Below are positions 45,067-53,700 of a stretch of 64,000 bases of DNA, piece after piece; the stretch's first letter is position 1, and the number at the start of each line of letters is the position of its first letter. This DNA is from Pseudomonas sivasensis. Its GTDB lineage: Bacteria > Pseudomonadota > Gammaproteobacteria > Pseudomonadales > Pseudomonadaceae. Under the pieces are notes generated by a model that saw only the letters and a list, made by a program, of their open reading frames with translations, searched no databases and was not told where the DNA came from. Made by a program: the position numbers and the translations under genes. Location of the stretch: assembly GCF_013778505.1 (NCBI RefSeq), contig NZ_JAAOWU010000002.1, positions 310,001 through 374,000 on the forward strand. Direction: 5' to 3'.

Positions 45067-46206
45067 ATGAGCCAACTGCCCTTTCTGCCGTTCTCCAAAC
45101 CCACCATCGATGAAGCCACCATCTCGGCGGTGGGCGATGTATTGCGTTCGGGCTGGATCACCAGCGGGCCGAAGGTGCAGGCGTTCGAGGCGCAGCTGTC
45201 GGAATACTTTGGCGGCCGCCACGTTCGCACCTTCAACTCGGGCACCTGCACCATGGAGATTGCCTTGCGCATCGCCGGTATCGGGCCTGGGGATGAAGTC
45301 ATCACCACACCGATTTCCTGGGTGGCAACGGCCAACGTGATTCTGGAAGTCGGTGCCACACCTGTGTTCGCCGATATCGACCCAATCACCCGCAATATCG
45401 ACCTGTCCCAGGTGGAAGCCGCGATCACACCGCGCACCAAGGCCATCATCCCCGTTTACCTGGCCGGGCTGCCGTTGGATATGCCAATGCTTTACGCGCT
45501 GGCCAACAAGTACAAACTGCGTATCGTCGAAGACGCGGCCCAGGCCCTTGGCTCCAGTTGGGATGGCGAACGCATTGGCGCCACCGGGGACTTCGTTTCG
45601 TTCAGCTTCCAGGCCAACAAGAACATCACCTCGTCCGAGGGTGGTTGCCTGGTTTTGAATAGCGCCGAAGAGGCACGCCTGGCAGAAAAATACCGCCTGC
45701 AGGGCGTCACCCGTACCGGCTTCGACGGCCTGGATGTTGATGTGCTGGGTGGCAAGTTCAATATGACCGATATCGCTGCGGCCATTGGCCTGGGGCAGTT
45801 TGCCCATATCGAGAAAATCACCGCCCACCGCCAGAACCTGGCGAGGCACTACTTCAAGTGTTTCGGCAGTGACTTTGAAGAGAAGTACGGCGCACAACTG
45901 CCACCCGCCGACTTCGAAAACAGCAACTGGCACCTGTTCCAGCTAGTGCTGCCGGAGCGTCAGGACGGCCTGCCGGCCCGCGCAACGTTCATGGAACAGA
46001 TGCAGGCTCATGGCGTGGGCATTGGTTATCACTACCCACCGATCCACCTGCTGAGCCTTTATCGGGCACAGGGTTTCAAGGAAGGCATGTTCCCGGTGGC
46101 GGAAAAGGTTGGGCGCTTGATTGTTTCATTGCCGATGTTCACGGCGATGACTGAGGCGGATGTGGAGCGGTCGGTGGCGGCAGTGAAAGCGGTGCTCAAA
46201 CGCTAA
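45067..46206 (+). CDS. DegT/DnrJ/EryC1/StrS family aminotransferase
   Basis: A 379-aa PLP enzyme of the sugar-aminotransferase family. Landmarks are the N-terminal PFLPFSKPTIDEATISAVGD, the cofactor-binding SGTCTMEIALRIAGIGPGDE, VEDAAQALGSSW, and the Schiff-base lysine in FSFQANKNITSSEGGCLV (Lys185). Members transaminate keto-sugars for LPS, O-antigen or antibiotics, but no other sugar-nucleotide genes are near, so its substrate is unclear. The Shine-Dalgarno is weak. It is convergent with gcvH across a short palindrome. Confidence 0.92.
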   Translation: MSQLPFLPFSKPTIDEATISAVGDVLRSGWITSGPKVQAFEAQLSEYFGGRHVRTFNSGTCTMEIALRIAGIGPGDEVITTPISWVATANVILEVGATPVFADIDPITRNIDLSQVEAAITPRTKAIIPVYLAGLPLDMPMLYALANKYKLRIVEDAAQALGSSWDGERIGATGDFVSFSFQANKNITSSEGGCLVLNSAEEARLAEKYRLQGVTRTGFDGLDVDVLGGKFNMTDIAAAIGLGQFAHIEKITAHRQNLARHYFKCFGSDFEEKYGAQLPPADFENSNWHLFQLVLPERQDGLPARATFMEQMQAHGVGIGYHYPPIHLLSLYRAQGFKEGMFPVAEKVGRLIVSLPMFTAMTEADVERSVAAVKAVLKR

Positions 46207-46242
46207 CCCTATAGGGGCCGGCTTGCCGGCGCCTACAGGGTT
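46205..46242. repeat. Palindrome of a second REP-like type
   Basis: AACCCT ... AGGGTT arms enclose GCCGGCTTGCCGGC between the convergent DegT and gcvH genes. It differs from the GTGGGAGG-type REPs elsewhere and may be another REP class or act as a two-way terminator. Confidence 0.65.
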
Positions 46243-46252
46243 ATGTGCGGTG

Positions 46253-46636
46253 TTACTCGCCGATGGCGGCTTTGTAACCAGCAGCATCCAGCAGTTTTTC
46301 CAGGTCAGCCGGGTTGCTTGGCTTGAGCTTGAAGATCCAGGCGCCGTACGGGTCGGAGTTCAGCAACTCGGGGCTACCACTCAGTTCCTCGTTGACTGCA
46401 ATCACTTCGCCTGCAACCGGGGCGTAGATATCCGAAGCGGCCTTGACCGACTCCACCACACCTGCCTGATCAGTCGCGCCAAACTGGGCGCCGACTTCGG
46501 CCAACTCAACAAACACCACATCACCCAACGCTTCCTGGGCGTGGTCGGAGATCCCGACGGTCACGGTACCGTCAGCTTCCAGACGGGCCCATTCATGACT
46601 CTCGGCAAAACGCAGGTCGGCCGGGATATTGCTCAT
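46253..46636 (-). CDS. gcvH: Glycine cleavage system H protein
   Basis: A 127-aa lipoyl carrier protein that shuttles the aminomethyl group between the P, T and L proteins. The lipoylation lysine is Lys65 in [20 protein letters not shown], and the flanking features ([33 protein letters not shown]) are canonical. GAGGA lies nine bases before the start. It follows gcvT on the same strand; no gcvP is present beside them. Confidence 0.96.
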   Translation of the reverse strand: MSNIPADLRFAESHEWARLEADGTVTVGISDHAQEALGDVVFVELAEVGAQFGATDQAGVVESVKAASDIYAPVAGEVIAVNEELSGSPELLNSDPYGAWIFKLKPSNPADLEKLLDAAGYKAAIGE

Positions 46637-46687
46637 AGTCTGTGTCCTCAGAAGTAGTGTCAGCGGCCATCGGCCTGCCGGAAATAG

Positions 46688-47770
46688 TTAGATCAAGGTT
46701 TTGCCATGGCGCACGAAGGTCGGTTTGACCACTCGAACCGGGTACCACTTGCCGCGGATTTCCACTTCGGCCCGGTCGGCAGTTGCCGTCGGTACACGCG
46801 CCAAGGCAATGGATTTGCTCAGCGTAGGAGAGAAACTACCACTGGTGATCTCACCTTCGCCAACATTGGCGATGCGAACTACCTGATGAGCGCGTAAAAC
46901 CCCACGTTCTTCCAGTACCAGCCCGACCAGTTTGAACTGCACACCGGCGGCCAGCTCTGCTTCCAGCGCCGCACGCCCGATGAAATCGCGCTCGGCTGGT
47001 TCCCAGGCGATACTCCACGCCATGTTGGCCGCCAGGGGCGAAACGTTCTGGTGGATATCCTGGCCGTACAGGTTCATGCCGGCTTCCAGGCGCAGGGTGT
47101 CCCGCGCGCCGAGGCCGATAGGTGAGATGCCTGCACCCACCAGATCGTTGAAAAATCCCGGTGCCTGATCGGCAGGCAACACAATTTCCAGGCCGTCTTC
47201 GCCGGTGTAACCCGTGCGGGCGATAAACCAATCGCCGTCGGCCTCGCCTTCAAATGGCTTGAGCTGGTGGATCAGGGTGCCGCGAGACTGGGTGACCAAC
47301 TCGGCGATCTTCTGCCGAGCATGGGGGCCTTGAATGGCGAGCATGGCCAACTCGGGCCGCTCGTGCAGTTGCACTTGATAGCTGCCGAGTTGCGCCTGCA
47401 TCCAGGCGATGTCCTGGTCACGAGTGGCGGCGTTGACCACCAACCGGTACCCGGCATCAGTGCGATAGACAATCATGTCGTCCACCACGCCGCCCTGCTC
47501 GTTGAGCATGGCGCTGTACAACGCACGGCCACAGCCATGCAAACGTTCGACATCATTGGCCAGCAGGTGCTGGAGCCATTCCTTGGCCTGGGGGCCGCTG
47601 ATATCGATCACGGTCATATGAGATACATCGAACACCCCGCAGTCGCGTCGCACCTGATGGTGCTCTTCAACTTGCGAGCCGTAATGCAAAGGCATATCCC
47701 AACCGCCAAAATCGACCATTTTCGCGCCGAGGGCGAGATGCAGGTCATACAGAGGCGTACGCTGTCCCAT
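46688..47770 (-). CDS. gcvT: Glycine cleavage system aminomethyltransferase (T protein)
   Basis: A 360-aa tetrahydrofolate-dependent aminomethyltransferase. Family features are TPLYDLHLALGAKMVDFGGW at the N-terminus, FDVSHMTVIDISGPQAKEWL, ARTGYTGEDGLEIVLP, LGARDTLRLEAGMNLYGQDI and the C-terminal GEITSGSFSPTLSKSIALA. AGGAG is well placed before the ATG. It probably forms a gcvT-gcvH operon. The 156-bp region upstream shows no recognisable glycine-riboswitch core by eye. Confidence 0.96.
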   Translation of the reverse strand: MGQRTPLYDLHLALGAKMVDFGGWDMPLHYGSQVEEHHQVRRDCGVFDVSHMTVIDISGPQAKEWLQHLLANDVERLHGCGRALYSAMLNEQGGVVDDMIVYRTDAGYRLVVNAATRDQDIAWMQAQLGSYQVQLHERPELAMLAIQGPHARQKIAELVTQSRGTLIHQLKPFEGEADGDWFIARTGYTGEDGLEIVLPADQAPGFFNDLVGAGISPIGLGARDTLRLEAGMNLYGQDIHQNVSPLAANMAWSIAWEPAERDFIGRAALEAELAAGVQFKLVGLVLEERGVLRAHQVVRIANVGEGEITSGSFSPTLSKSIALARVPTATADRAEVEIRGKWYPVRVVKPTFVRHGKTLI

Positions 47771-47926
47771 GGGTTTCTCCTTCCGGGCTTGGCGAAGGTG
47801 CGCAGCGTTGCTGTTCGTGCTGAAGACCTTGAATTACAAGGGCTGCAGCCACGTACAACGACCCGATCCGAAAGGCGGAGCGCACCGAATGCCGCGCATT
47901 GTAGCCTCAAGCCGTAGGACTGACAC

Positions 47927-49543
47927 CTAACCGATTGGTCGGGCAGAGCGTCGGATCAGCCCGATCACCGGCAGCAGGCCCACCAGTACCAGTGTCAGTG
48001 CCGGCAGCGAAGCCCGTGCCCACTCGCCTTCGCTGGTCATTTCAAAGATCCGCACCGCCAGGGTGTCCCAGCCGAACGGGCGCATCAGCAAGGTTGCGGG
48101 CATTTCCTTGAGCACATCCACGAACACCAGCAGCGCAGCACTCAGGGTGCCGGGTAGCAACAGCGGAAGATACACTTTGCAAAACAGTCGCGGCCCACTC
48201 ACGCCCAAACTACGCGCCGCTTCCGGCAACGAAGGCCGGATGCGCGCCAGGCTATTTTCCAGCGGCCCGTAGGCCACCGCTAGAAAACGCACCAGATACG
48301 CCAGCACCAGCGCCGACAGGCTGCCCAGCAACAGCGGTTTGCCCGCACCACCGAGCCAGCCGGACAGCGGCACCACCAGTTCGCGGTCCAGATAACTGAA
48401 CGCCAACATGATCGACACCGCCAGCACCGAACCCGGCAATGCATAGCCAACATTGGCCAGGCTGATACCGGAGCGAATCGCCCGGGTCGGCGACAGGCGG
48501 TTGGCGAAGGCAAGTACCAGCGCCACGCTGACCGTGATCAATGCCGCAATACCACCGAGATAGAGGGTGTGGACGATCAGGCCCGAATAGCGCTCATCCA
48601 GGTCGAACCGGCCGCGCTGCCAGAACCACGCGATCAACTGCAGCACCGGAATGACAAAGGCGCACGCAAACACCAGCCCACACCAGGCACTGGCGGCTAA
48701 CGCTTTGAACCCACGCAGGTGGTAGAGCGCCTTGCCCCGAGGCCGATCATTGCTGGGACGGCTCGCGCCACGGGCACGCCGTTCGCCGTACAGCACCAGC
48801 ATCACCACCAGCAATAACAGGCTGGCCAGTTGGGCTGCGCTGGAAAGACTGAAAAAGCCGTACCAGGTTTTATAGATCGCGGTGGTAAAGGTATCGAAGT
48901 TGAACACCGAGACCGCACCGAAATCCGCCAGGGTTTCCATCAACGCCAGGGCGACCCCGGCGCCAATCGCCGGCCGCGCCATGGGTAGCGCCACGCGCCA
49001 GAACGCTTGCCACGGCGATTGCCCCAACACTCGCGCGGCTTCCATCAGGCCTTTGCCCTGGGCCAGGAATGCAGTGCGCGCCAGCAGGTAGACGTAGGGG
49101 TAGAACACCAGCACCAACACGATGATCACGCCACTGGTGGAACGCACGCGAGGCAGGCGCAGACCGGTGCCGAACCACTCTCGCAGCAGGGTCTGCACTG
49201 GGCCTGCGAAATCCAGCAGGCCAACAAAGACGAAGGCAAGCACGTAGGCGGGGATGGCGAAGGGGAGCATCAACGCCCAGTCAAGCCAGCGCCGGCCGGG
49301 GAATTCGCAGAGGCTAGTGAGCCAGGCCAGGCTTACGCCCAAGAGGGTCACGCCCAAACCCACCCCAACCACAAGGGTCAGGGTATTGCCCAGCAGCCGG
49401 GGCATCTGGGTTTCCCACAGATGGGACCAGATTTGCGCATCGATGCTTTGCCAGGACAGCAACAGCACGCTCAGCGGCAGCAGCACCAGGGCGGCGACGG
49501 TGAAAACCGGCAGGTACCAGCGGCGTTGGGCGGGGTGGGCCAA
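47927..49543 (-). CDS. Iron (ferric) ABC transporter permease, FbpB/HitB-like
   Basis: A roughly 538-aa double-length permease: two BPD-transport domains in one chain, with ABC-facing loops LMEAARVLGQSPWQAFWRVA in the first half and PEAARSLGVSGPRLFCKVYL in the second. About a dozen hydrophobic segments are visible. The start is uncertain: the frame opens at a TTG at 49588 inside a REP, while an in-frame TTG at 49543 (LAHPAQRRWY) agrees with related proteins as I recall them. The binding-protein gene lies upstream on the same strand, across a REPIN. No ATPase gene is adjacent. Confidence 0.88.
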   Translation of the reverse strand: MAHPAQRRWYLPVFTVAALVLLPLSVLLLSWQSIDAQIWSHLWETQMPRLLGNTLTLVVGVGLGVTLLGVSLAWLTSLCEFPGRRWLDWALMLPFAIPAYVLAFVFVGLLDFAGPVQTLLREWFGTGLRLPRVRSTSGVIIVLVLVFYPYVYLLARTAFLAQGKGLMEAARVLGQSPWQAFWRVALPMARPAIGAGVALALMETLADFGAVSVFNFDTFTTAIYKTWYGFFSLSSAAQLASLLLLVVMLVLYGERRARGASRPSNDRPRGKALYHLRGFKALAASAWCGLVFACAFVIPVLQLIAWFWQRGRFDLDERYSGLIVHTLYLGGIAALITVSVALVLAFANRLSPTRAIRSGISLANVGYALPGSVLAVSIMLAFSYLDRELVVPLSGWLGGAGKPLLLGSLSALVLAYLVRFLAVAYGPLENSLARIRPSLPEAARSLGVSGPRLFCKVYLPLLLPGTLSAALLVFVDVLKEMPATLLMRPFGWDTLAVRIFEMTSEGEWARASLPALTLVLVGLLPVIGLIRRSARPIG

Positions 49544-49585
49544 AGGTGGGTTCTCGATAATGAAGATCTTGAAATCACCACAACC

Positions 49586-49683
49586 CAATGTGGAAGGGGG
49601 CTTGCCCCCGATGTCGGAATGTCAGTCGACTCATCGGTGACTGATCCTCCGCCATCGGGGGCAAGCCCCCTCCCACATTTGGA
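49586..49683. repeat. REPIN between iron-binding-protein and permease genes
   Basis: Inverted REP pair (left GTGGAAGGGGGCTTGCCCCC, right GGGGGCAAGCCCCCTCCCAC) within what is otherwise a two-gene transport unit. As an RNA hairpin it could set different levels of the binding protein and permease. Confidence 0.93.
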
Positions 49684-49707
49684 TCTGCGGCGTCCTACAA
49701 ATTGTAC

Positions 49708-50712
49708 TTAGTTCCAGCCGGCGCGATCCATCAAGCGAATGGCTTCAGCCTGGCGCTTACCCGCCACTTCCACCGGCAAGGTGTCCGCAACGAACTTGCC
49801 CCAGGTCGCCACTTCGGCCGACGGCGGTACAGCCGGGTTGGCCGGGAACTCCTGATTCACATCGGCAAAGATCTTCTGCGCTTCAGGTGTGGTCATCCAT
49901 TCCACCAGAGCCTTGGCGGCTTCCGGGTGTGGCGCGTGCTTGGTCAAGCCGATACCCGACAGGTTCACATGCACACCACGGTCGCCCTGGTTCGGCCAGA
50001 ACAGCTTCACAGCCAGGTCCGGCTTCTGCTTGTGCAGGCGGCCGTAGTAGTAGGTGTTGACGATACCCACGTCGCACTGCCCGGCGTTGATCGCCTCCAG
50101 CACGGCGATGTCATCAGAGAACACGTCAGTAGAGAGGTTATTCACCCAGCCCTTGACGATTTCTTCGGTCTTGGCCGCGCCGTGGGTTTCGATCAGGGTC
50201 GCGGTGAGCGACTGGTTGTAGACCTTTTTCGCCGTGCGCAGGCACAGACGACCTTCCCACTGTTTGTCGGCCAGGGCTTCGTAGGTGGTCAAGTCACCCG
50301 GTTTTACCCGGTCAGTGGAATAGGCGATGGTCCGCGCACGCAGGCTCAAGCCAGTCCAAGCGTGGGCGGATGAGCGGTATTGCAGAGGAATGTTCTTGTC
50401 GATCACGGGTGAGGTGAAGGGTTGCAGGATGCCCATTTGCTCGGCCTGCCAGAGGTTGCCGGCATCCACGGTGAGCAACAGGTCGGCGGTAGCGTTTTCG
50501 CCCTCGGCCTTGATGCGCTGCATCAGCGGGGCTTCCTTGTCGGTGATGAACTTCACCTGGACGCCAGTCTTTTTGGTGTAGGCATCGAACACGGGTTTGA
50601 TCAGTTCGTCGATGCGCGAGGAGTAGACCACCACTTCGTCGGCTGCCTGCACAGTCGTGCTGCCGATCAGGGTGAGTGCCAGGGCAGTCAGTAGGCGCTT
50701 GGGTGCCAACAT
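49708..50712 (-). CDS. Ferric-iron-type ABC transporter substrate-binding protein (FbpA/HitA-like)
   Basis: A 334-aa periplasmic protein with signal peptide [20 protein letters not shown]. It has class-typical segments: [60 protein letters not shown], and the paired tyrosines in [15 protein letters not shown] that bind ferric iron in FbpA. It feeds the double permease encoded downstream. An inverted repeat (50725-50749) sits just before the ribosome-binding region. Confidence 0.93.
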   Translation of the reverse strand: MLAPKRLLTALALTLIGSTTVQAADEVVVYSSRIDELIKPVFDAYTKKTGVQVKFITDKEAPLMQRIKAEGENATADLLLTVDAGNLWQAEQMGILQPFTSPVIDKNIPLQYRSSAHAWTGLSLRARTIAYSTDRVKPGDLTTYEALADKQWEGRLCLRTAKKVYNQSLTATLIETHGAAKTEEIVKGWVNNLSTDVFSDDIAVLEAINAGQCDVGIVNTYYYGRLHKQKPDLAVKLFWPNQGDRGVHVNLSGIGLTKHAPHPEAAKALVEWMTTPEAQKIFADVNQEFPANPAVPPSAEVATWGKFVADTLPVEVAGKRQAEAIRLMDRAGWN

Positions 50713-50724
50713 GGGTGCGGTCTC

Positions 50725-50749
50725 TCATTTGCAAAGTGAGCGCAAATGA
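50725..50749. promoter_or_regulatory. Inverted repeat upstream of the iron-binding-protein gene
   Basis: Perfect eight-base arms TCATTTGC and GCAAATGA with a nine-base centre, ending 13 bases before the start codon. It does not match a Fur box well. A second inverted repeat (TGGTAACGC / GCGTTACCA, 50764-50790) lies next to it, downstream of ubiI, and may mark transcript ends. Confidence 0.35.
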
Positions 50750-50807
50750 TAGGGACTCACATTTGGTAACGCTCGGTGGAGGCGTTACCAGATGTTGCAC
50801 AGATGCC

Positions 50808-52031
50808 TCAGGGTTTCGCGAGTGTTGGCAGATCGCCCGTCAAGCCCAAGGCCTGGCGCACAAATACCGCTTTGGCTTCGGGCATCTGGTTGACCATCTT
50901 CAGCCCGGCGTTACGCAACCAACGTAACGGCAGTTGATCGGCCTGGAACAACCGCTCAAAACCTTCCATTGCGGCCATCAGCGCCAAGTTGTGGGGCATC
51001 CGACGACGTTCATAACGGCTCAGCACTTTCACATCCGCCAGACGCTCGCCGCGTTCAGTAGCCGACAGCAACACTTCGGCCAGCACCGCCGCATCGAGGA
51101 AACCCAGGTTGACGCCCTGCCCGGCCAACGGGTGGATCACATGAGCCGCATCGCCGATCAACGCCAGGCCCTCAGCCACGTAGCGTTTGGCGTGACGCTG
51201 GCGCAACGGTACGCAAACCCGTGGATCAGCACTGACCACAGTGCCAAGCCGCCCTTCAAAGGCGCGCTCCAGCTCACGGCAAAAACTCTCATCATCCAAG
51301 GCCATCAGGCGCTCGGACTCAGCCGGTGTGGTGGACCATACGATCGAACACCAATCTTCCTGCCCATCGCGTACCAACGGCAAAAACGCCAACGGGCCGG
51401 TGTCGGTAAAGCGTTGCCACGCCGTACGCTGGTGCGGCTGACTGCTACGTACGCTGGTGACGATGGCGTTATGCAAGTAATCCCATTCACGGGTGGCGGT
51501 GCCGGTCAGGCGACGCACGGCGGAGTTGGCGCCATCGGCGGCGACCACCAACGGCGCGCGCAAGGTGCGGCCATCGGCCAGGGTCAGCAGCCAGTCATCG
51601 CCGGAGCGGCGCATCTGCTCCAACCGCGCGTTGGCCAGCAGGCCCAAGTCGCAGTCGTGCAGGCGATCAAGCAAAGCATCCTGCACCACACGGTTTTCGA
51701 CGATATGCCCGAGCACCTCGGCGTGCACGCTGGCCGCCGAAAAGTGGATCTGCCCAGTGCCGCTGCCATCCCACACCTGCATCTCGCCGTAAGGGCTGGC
51801 CCGGCGCGACACAATGCCGTCCCACACGCCCAAGCGCTCCAGGATGCGCTGGCTGGCGGCCGATAAGGCGCTCACGCGGGGTTCGAAGGCCGCTTCACGG
51901 TCGAACGGTTTGACGCTCAGCGGGCTGCCATCGAGCAGCAGCACTTGCAGGCCACTGCCCTGCAACGCCAGCGCCAGCGCGCTTCCGACCATTCCGGCCC
52001 CGACAATCAGCACATCTGCGCGCATGTCCAT
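50808..52031 (-). CDS. ubiI: FAD-dependent ubiquinone-biosynthesis hydroxylase (UbiI/VisC type)
   Basis: A 407-aa flavoprotein monooxygenase of the UbiH/UbiF/VisC family. The FAD fingerprint ADVLIVGAGMVGSALALALQ is at the N-terminus, VAADGANSAVRRL in the middle and the second FAD motif GDAAHVIHPLAGQGVNLGFL near residue 290. It hydroxylates the ubiquinone ring precursor; the C5 role is assigned by analogy with P. aeruginosa PA5221. Start at 52031 or two codons later. It lies three bases after the DUF4442 gene, in the ubiH-DUF4442-ubiI run. Confidence 0.85.
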   Translation of the reverse strand: MDMRADVLIVGAGMVGSALALALQGSGLQVLLLDGSPLSVKPFDREAAFEPRVSALSAASQRILERLGVWDGIVSRRASPYGEMQVWDGSGTGQIHFSAASVHAEVLGHIVENRVVQDALLDRLHDCDLGLLANARLEQMRRSGDDWLLTLADGRTLRAPLVVAADGANSAVRRLTGTATREWDYLHNAIVTSVRSSQPHQRTAWQRFTDTGPLAFLPLVRDGQEDWCSIVWSTTPAESERLMALDDESFCRELERAFEGRLGTVVSADPRVCVPLRQRHAKRYVAEGLALIGDAAHVIHPLAGQGVNLGFLDAAVLAEVLLSATERGERLADVKVLSRYERRRMPHNLALMAAMEGFERLFQADQLPLRWLRNAGLKMVNQMPEAKAVFVRQALGLTGDLPTLAKP

Positions 52032-52034
52032 GGT

Positions 52035-52520
52035 TTAAGCCTGTCTCGCTTGCGGCTTGCGCCGCACGTAAAGGGTTTTGTCGACCCGCGCCACCAGGGT
52101 GCCGGAGCCGTCATGAATCTGGACCGTGAGGTGAGGCAGGTATTTCTCGCCGCCTTCGGTCTGTCGGCGCACCTCGTCAAGCAAGGCCTCGTCGATGAAA
52201 AATTCGGCGTACACCGGGCCTTTGCCCGGCGAGATAAAGTCGATGCTCGCGGCCTTGTCCCAGACGATGTAGTCGCGGCCCAGATTTTCCATCAGCATCA
52301 GCATGTAGAACGGGTCGACCATCGAATACAGGCTACCGCCGAACTGCGTGCCGACGTAATTACGGTTGTACCAACCCAGCCCCATGCGCACTTTGACGTG
52401 ACGAAAATCCGCGCTCATATGCTGCACGCTGACGCCAGCGCCCAGGTATGGCGGGTACAGGGTCATGATCCAACGCAGCAAGCGCGCCTTGCCCAACCGC
52501 GCCACCAACCACTTACGCAT
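52035..52520 (-). CDS. DUF4442 hotdog-fold protein
   Basis: A 161-aa DUF4442 protein, a family of hotdog-fold (thioesterase-like) proteins. Key segments are SADFRHVKVRMGLGWYNRNY, VGTQFGGSLYSMVDPFYMLM (the central hotdog helix with an Asp) and DYIVWDKAASIDFISPGKGP. No classical thioesterase catalytic residue can be named. It overlaps the ubiH stop by eight bases and precedes ubiI by three, so it is translated with two ubiquinone hydroxylases. It may handle an acyl-CoA or quinone precursor; this is inference. Confidence 0.85.
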   Translation of the reverse strand: MRKWLVARLGKARLLRWIMTLYPPYLGAGVSVQHMSADFRHVKVRMGLGWYNRNYVGTQFGGSLYSMVDPFYMLMLMENLGRDYIVWDKAASIDFISPGKGPVYAEFFIDEALLDEVRRQTEGGEKYLPHLTVQIHDGSGTLVARVDKTLYVRRKPQARQA

Positions 52521-53700
52521 CGGGACGCGTCCCCAAGCCCATGGCCTGACGGGCGAACCAGCGTTTGGCCGGCGGCAACAAATCCAGGCCCAGCAGACCC
52601 ATATTGCGGCCCAGCGCTACCAGCGGTTGTGCACTGCCAAACAGGCGCGTGACCTGATCGGAGAAACCGACAGTCAACTTCTGGTCCATACGCTGGCGCT
52701 CGCGGTACGCCTGTAACGTCGCCAGGTCACCGGGCACCGCTGGCCCGGCGAGCAGGGCCTCGGCCAAGGCACTCGCATCGCGCAGGGAAAGGTTGAAACC
52801 CTGCCCTGCAATTGGGTGCAGGCTGTGGGCGGCGTTGCCGAGGATCACCAGGTGGGAACGTACCTGCTCTTCGGCTTCCACCAGGGTCAGCGGATACAAA
52901 TGGCGCGCGCCGACTTGCTTCAAGGTGCCCAGACGGTAGCCGAACACGCTCTGTAATTCGCTGAGGAAACTGCGTTCGTCGAGGGCGGCCAGGCGCTGGG
53001 CGTCCATGCCGATGCGTGTCCACACCAGCGCGCAGCGGTTGTCTGGCAGCGGCAGCAAGGCCATCGGGCCTTCGTCGGTGAAGCGCTCGAAGGCTTCGCC
53101 GTTATGGGCTTCGCTGGGAGTGATGTTGGCAATCAGCGCGCTCTGGTTGTACGGACGGGTCTTCACGCCAATGCCCAATTGCTCGCGCAAGCCGGATCGG
53201 CCGCCATCGGCGAGCACGGCGAGGTCGCATTCCAACACGGTTTCATCGTTGAGCGTCAGGCGATAGCCGTCGGGCAGCGGCTCCATGCGGGTGACTTCCG
53301 CCGGGCAGCGCCAGCTGACCACGTCTTTGTCCAGGCCTTGCCACAGGCATTGGCCGAGCCAGGCGTTTTCCACTACGTAGCCGAGTGCTGGCACACCCTC
53401 CTCCATGGCGGACAAACGTGCGGTGGAGAAACGCCCACGGTCCGACACGTGAATCTGCTTGATCGGCTCGGCTCGGCGGGAAACCTCCTGCCAGATACCC
53501 AGCCGCTGATAAATCTGGCGCGCGCCAAACGACAGCGCCGACGATCGTGCATCGTAGCTTGGCTGGTAGCTGTCGCCCGGAGCGAAGGGCTCGATCAGCA
53601 TGATCTTCCAGCCCCGCGCCTTGGCCCCGGCCTGCAACGCCAGCGCCAGGCTGGCGCCCACCAGGCCACCGCCGATAATCGCGAGATTGACCCGGCTCAT
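52513..53700 (-). CDS. ubiH: 2-octaprenyl-6-methoxyphenol hydroxylase
   Basis: A 395-aa FAD monooxygenase of ubiquinone synthesis. It has the N-terminal dinucleotide fold NLAIIGGGLVGASLALALQA, SFGARQIYQRLGIWQ, LAVLADGGRSGLREQLGIGV and the second FAD motif GNAAHSLHPIAGQGFNLSLR. It is a paralogue of the ubiI product downstream. The start codon overlaps the pepP stop by four bases, so pepP-ubiH-DUF4442-ubiI form one coupled unit, an order I also recall in P. aeruginosa. Confidence 0.92.
   Translation of the reverse strand: MSRVNLAIIGGGLVGASLALALQAGAKARGWKIMLIEPFAPGDSYQPSYDARSSALSFGARQIYQRLGIWQEVSRRAEPIKQIHVSDRGRFSTARLSAMEEGVPALGYVVENAWLGQCLWQGLDKDVVSWRCPAEVTRMEPLPDGYRLTLNDETVLECDLAVLADGGRSGLREQLGIGVKTRPYNQSALIANITPSEAHNGEAFERFTDEGPMALLPLPDNRCALVWTRIGMDAQRLAALDERSFLSELQSVFGYRLGTLKQVGARHLYPLTLVEAEEQVRSHLVILGNAAHSLHPIAGQGFNLSLRDASALAEALLAGPAVPGDLATLQAYRERQRMDQKLTVGFSDQVTRLFGSAQPLVALGRNMGLLGLDLLPPAKRWFARQAMGLGTRPDA

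Noticed and set aside
47771..47926. Glycine riboswitch upstream of gcvT
   Set aside because: I looked for the tandem aptamer core and found no convincing conserved segments; the leader is only 156 bp.
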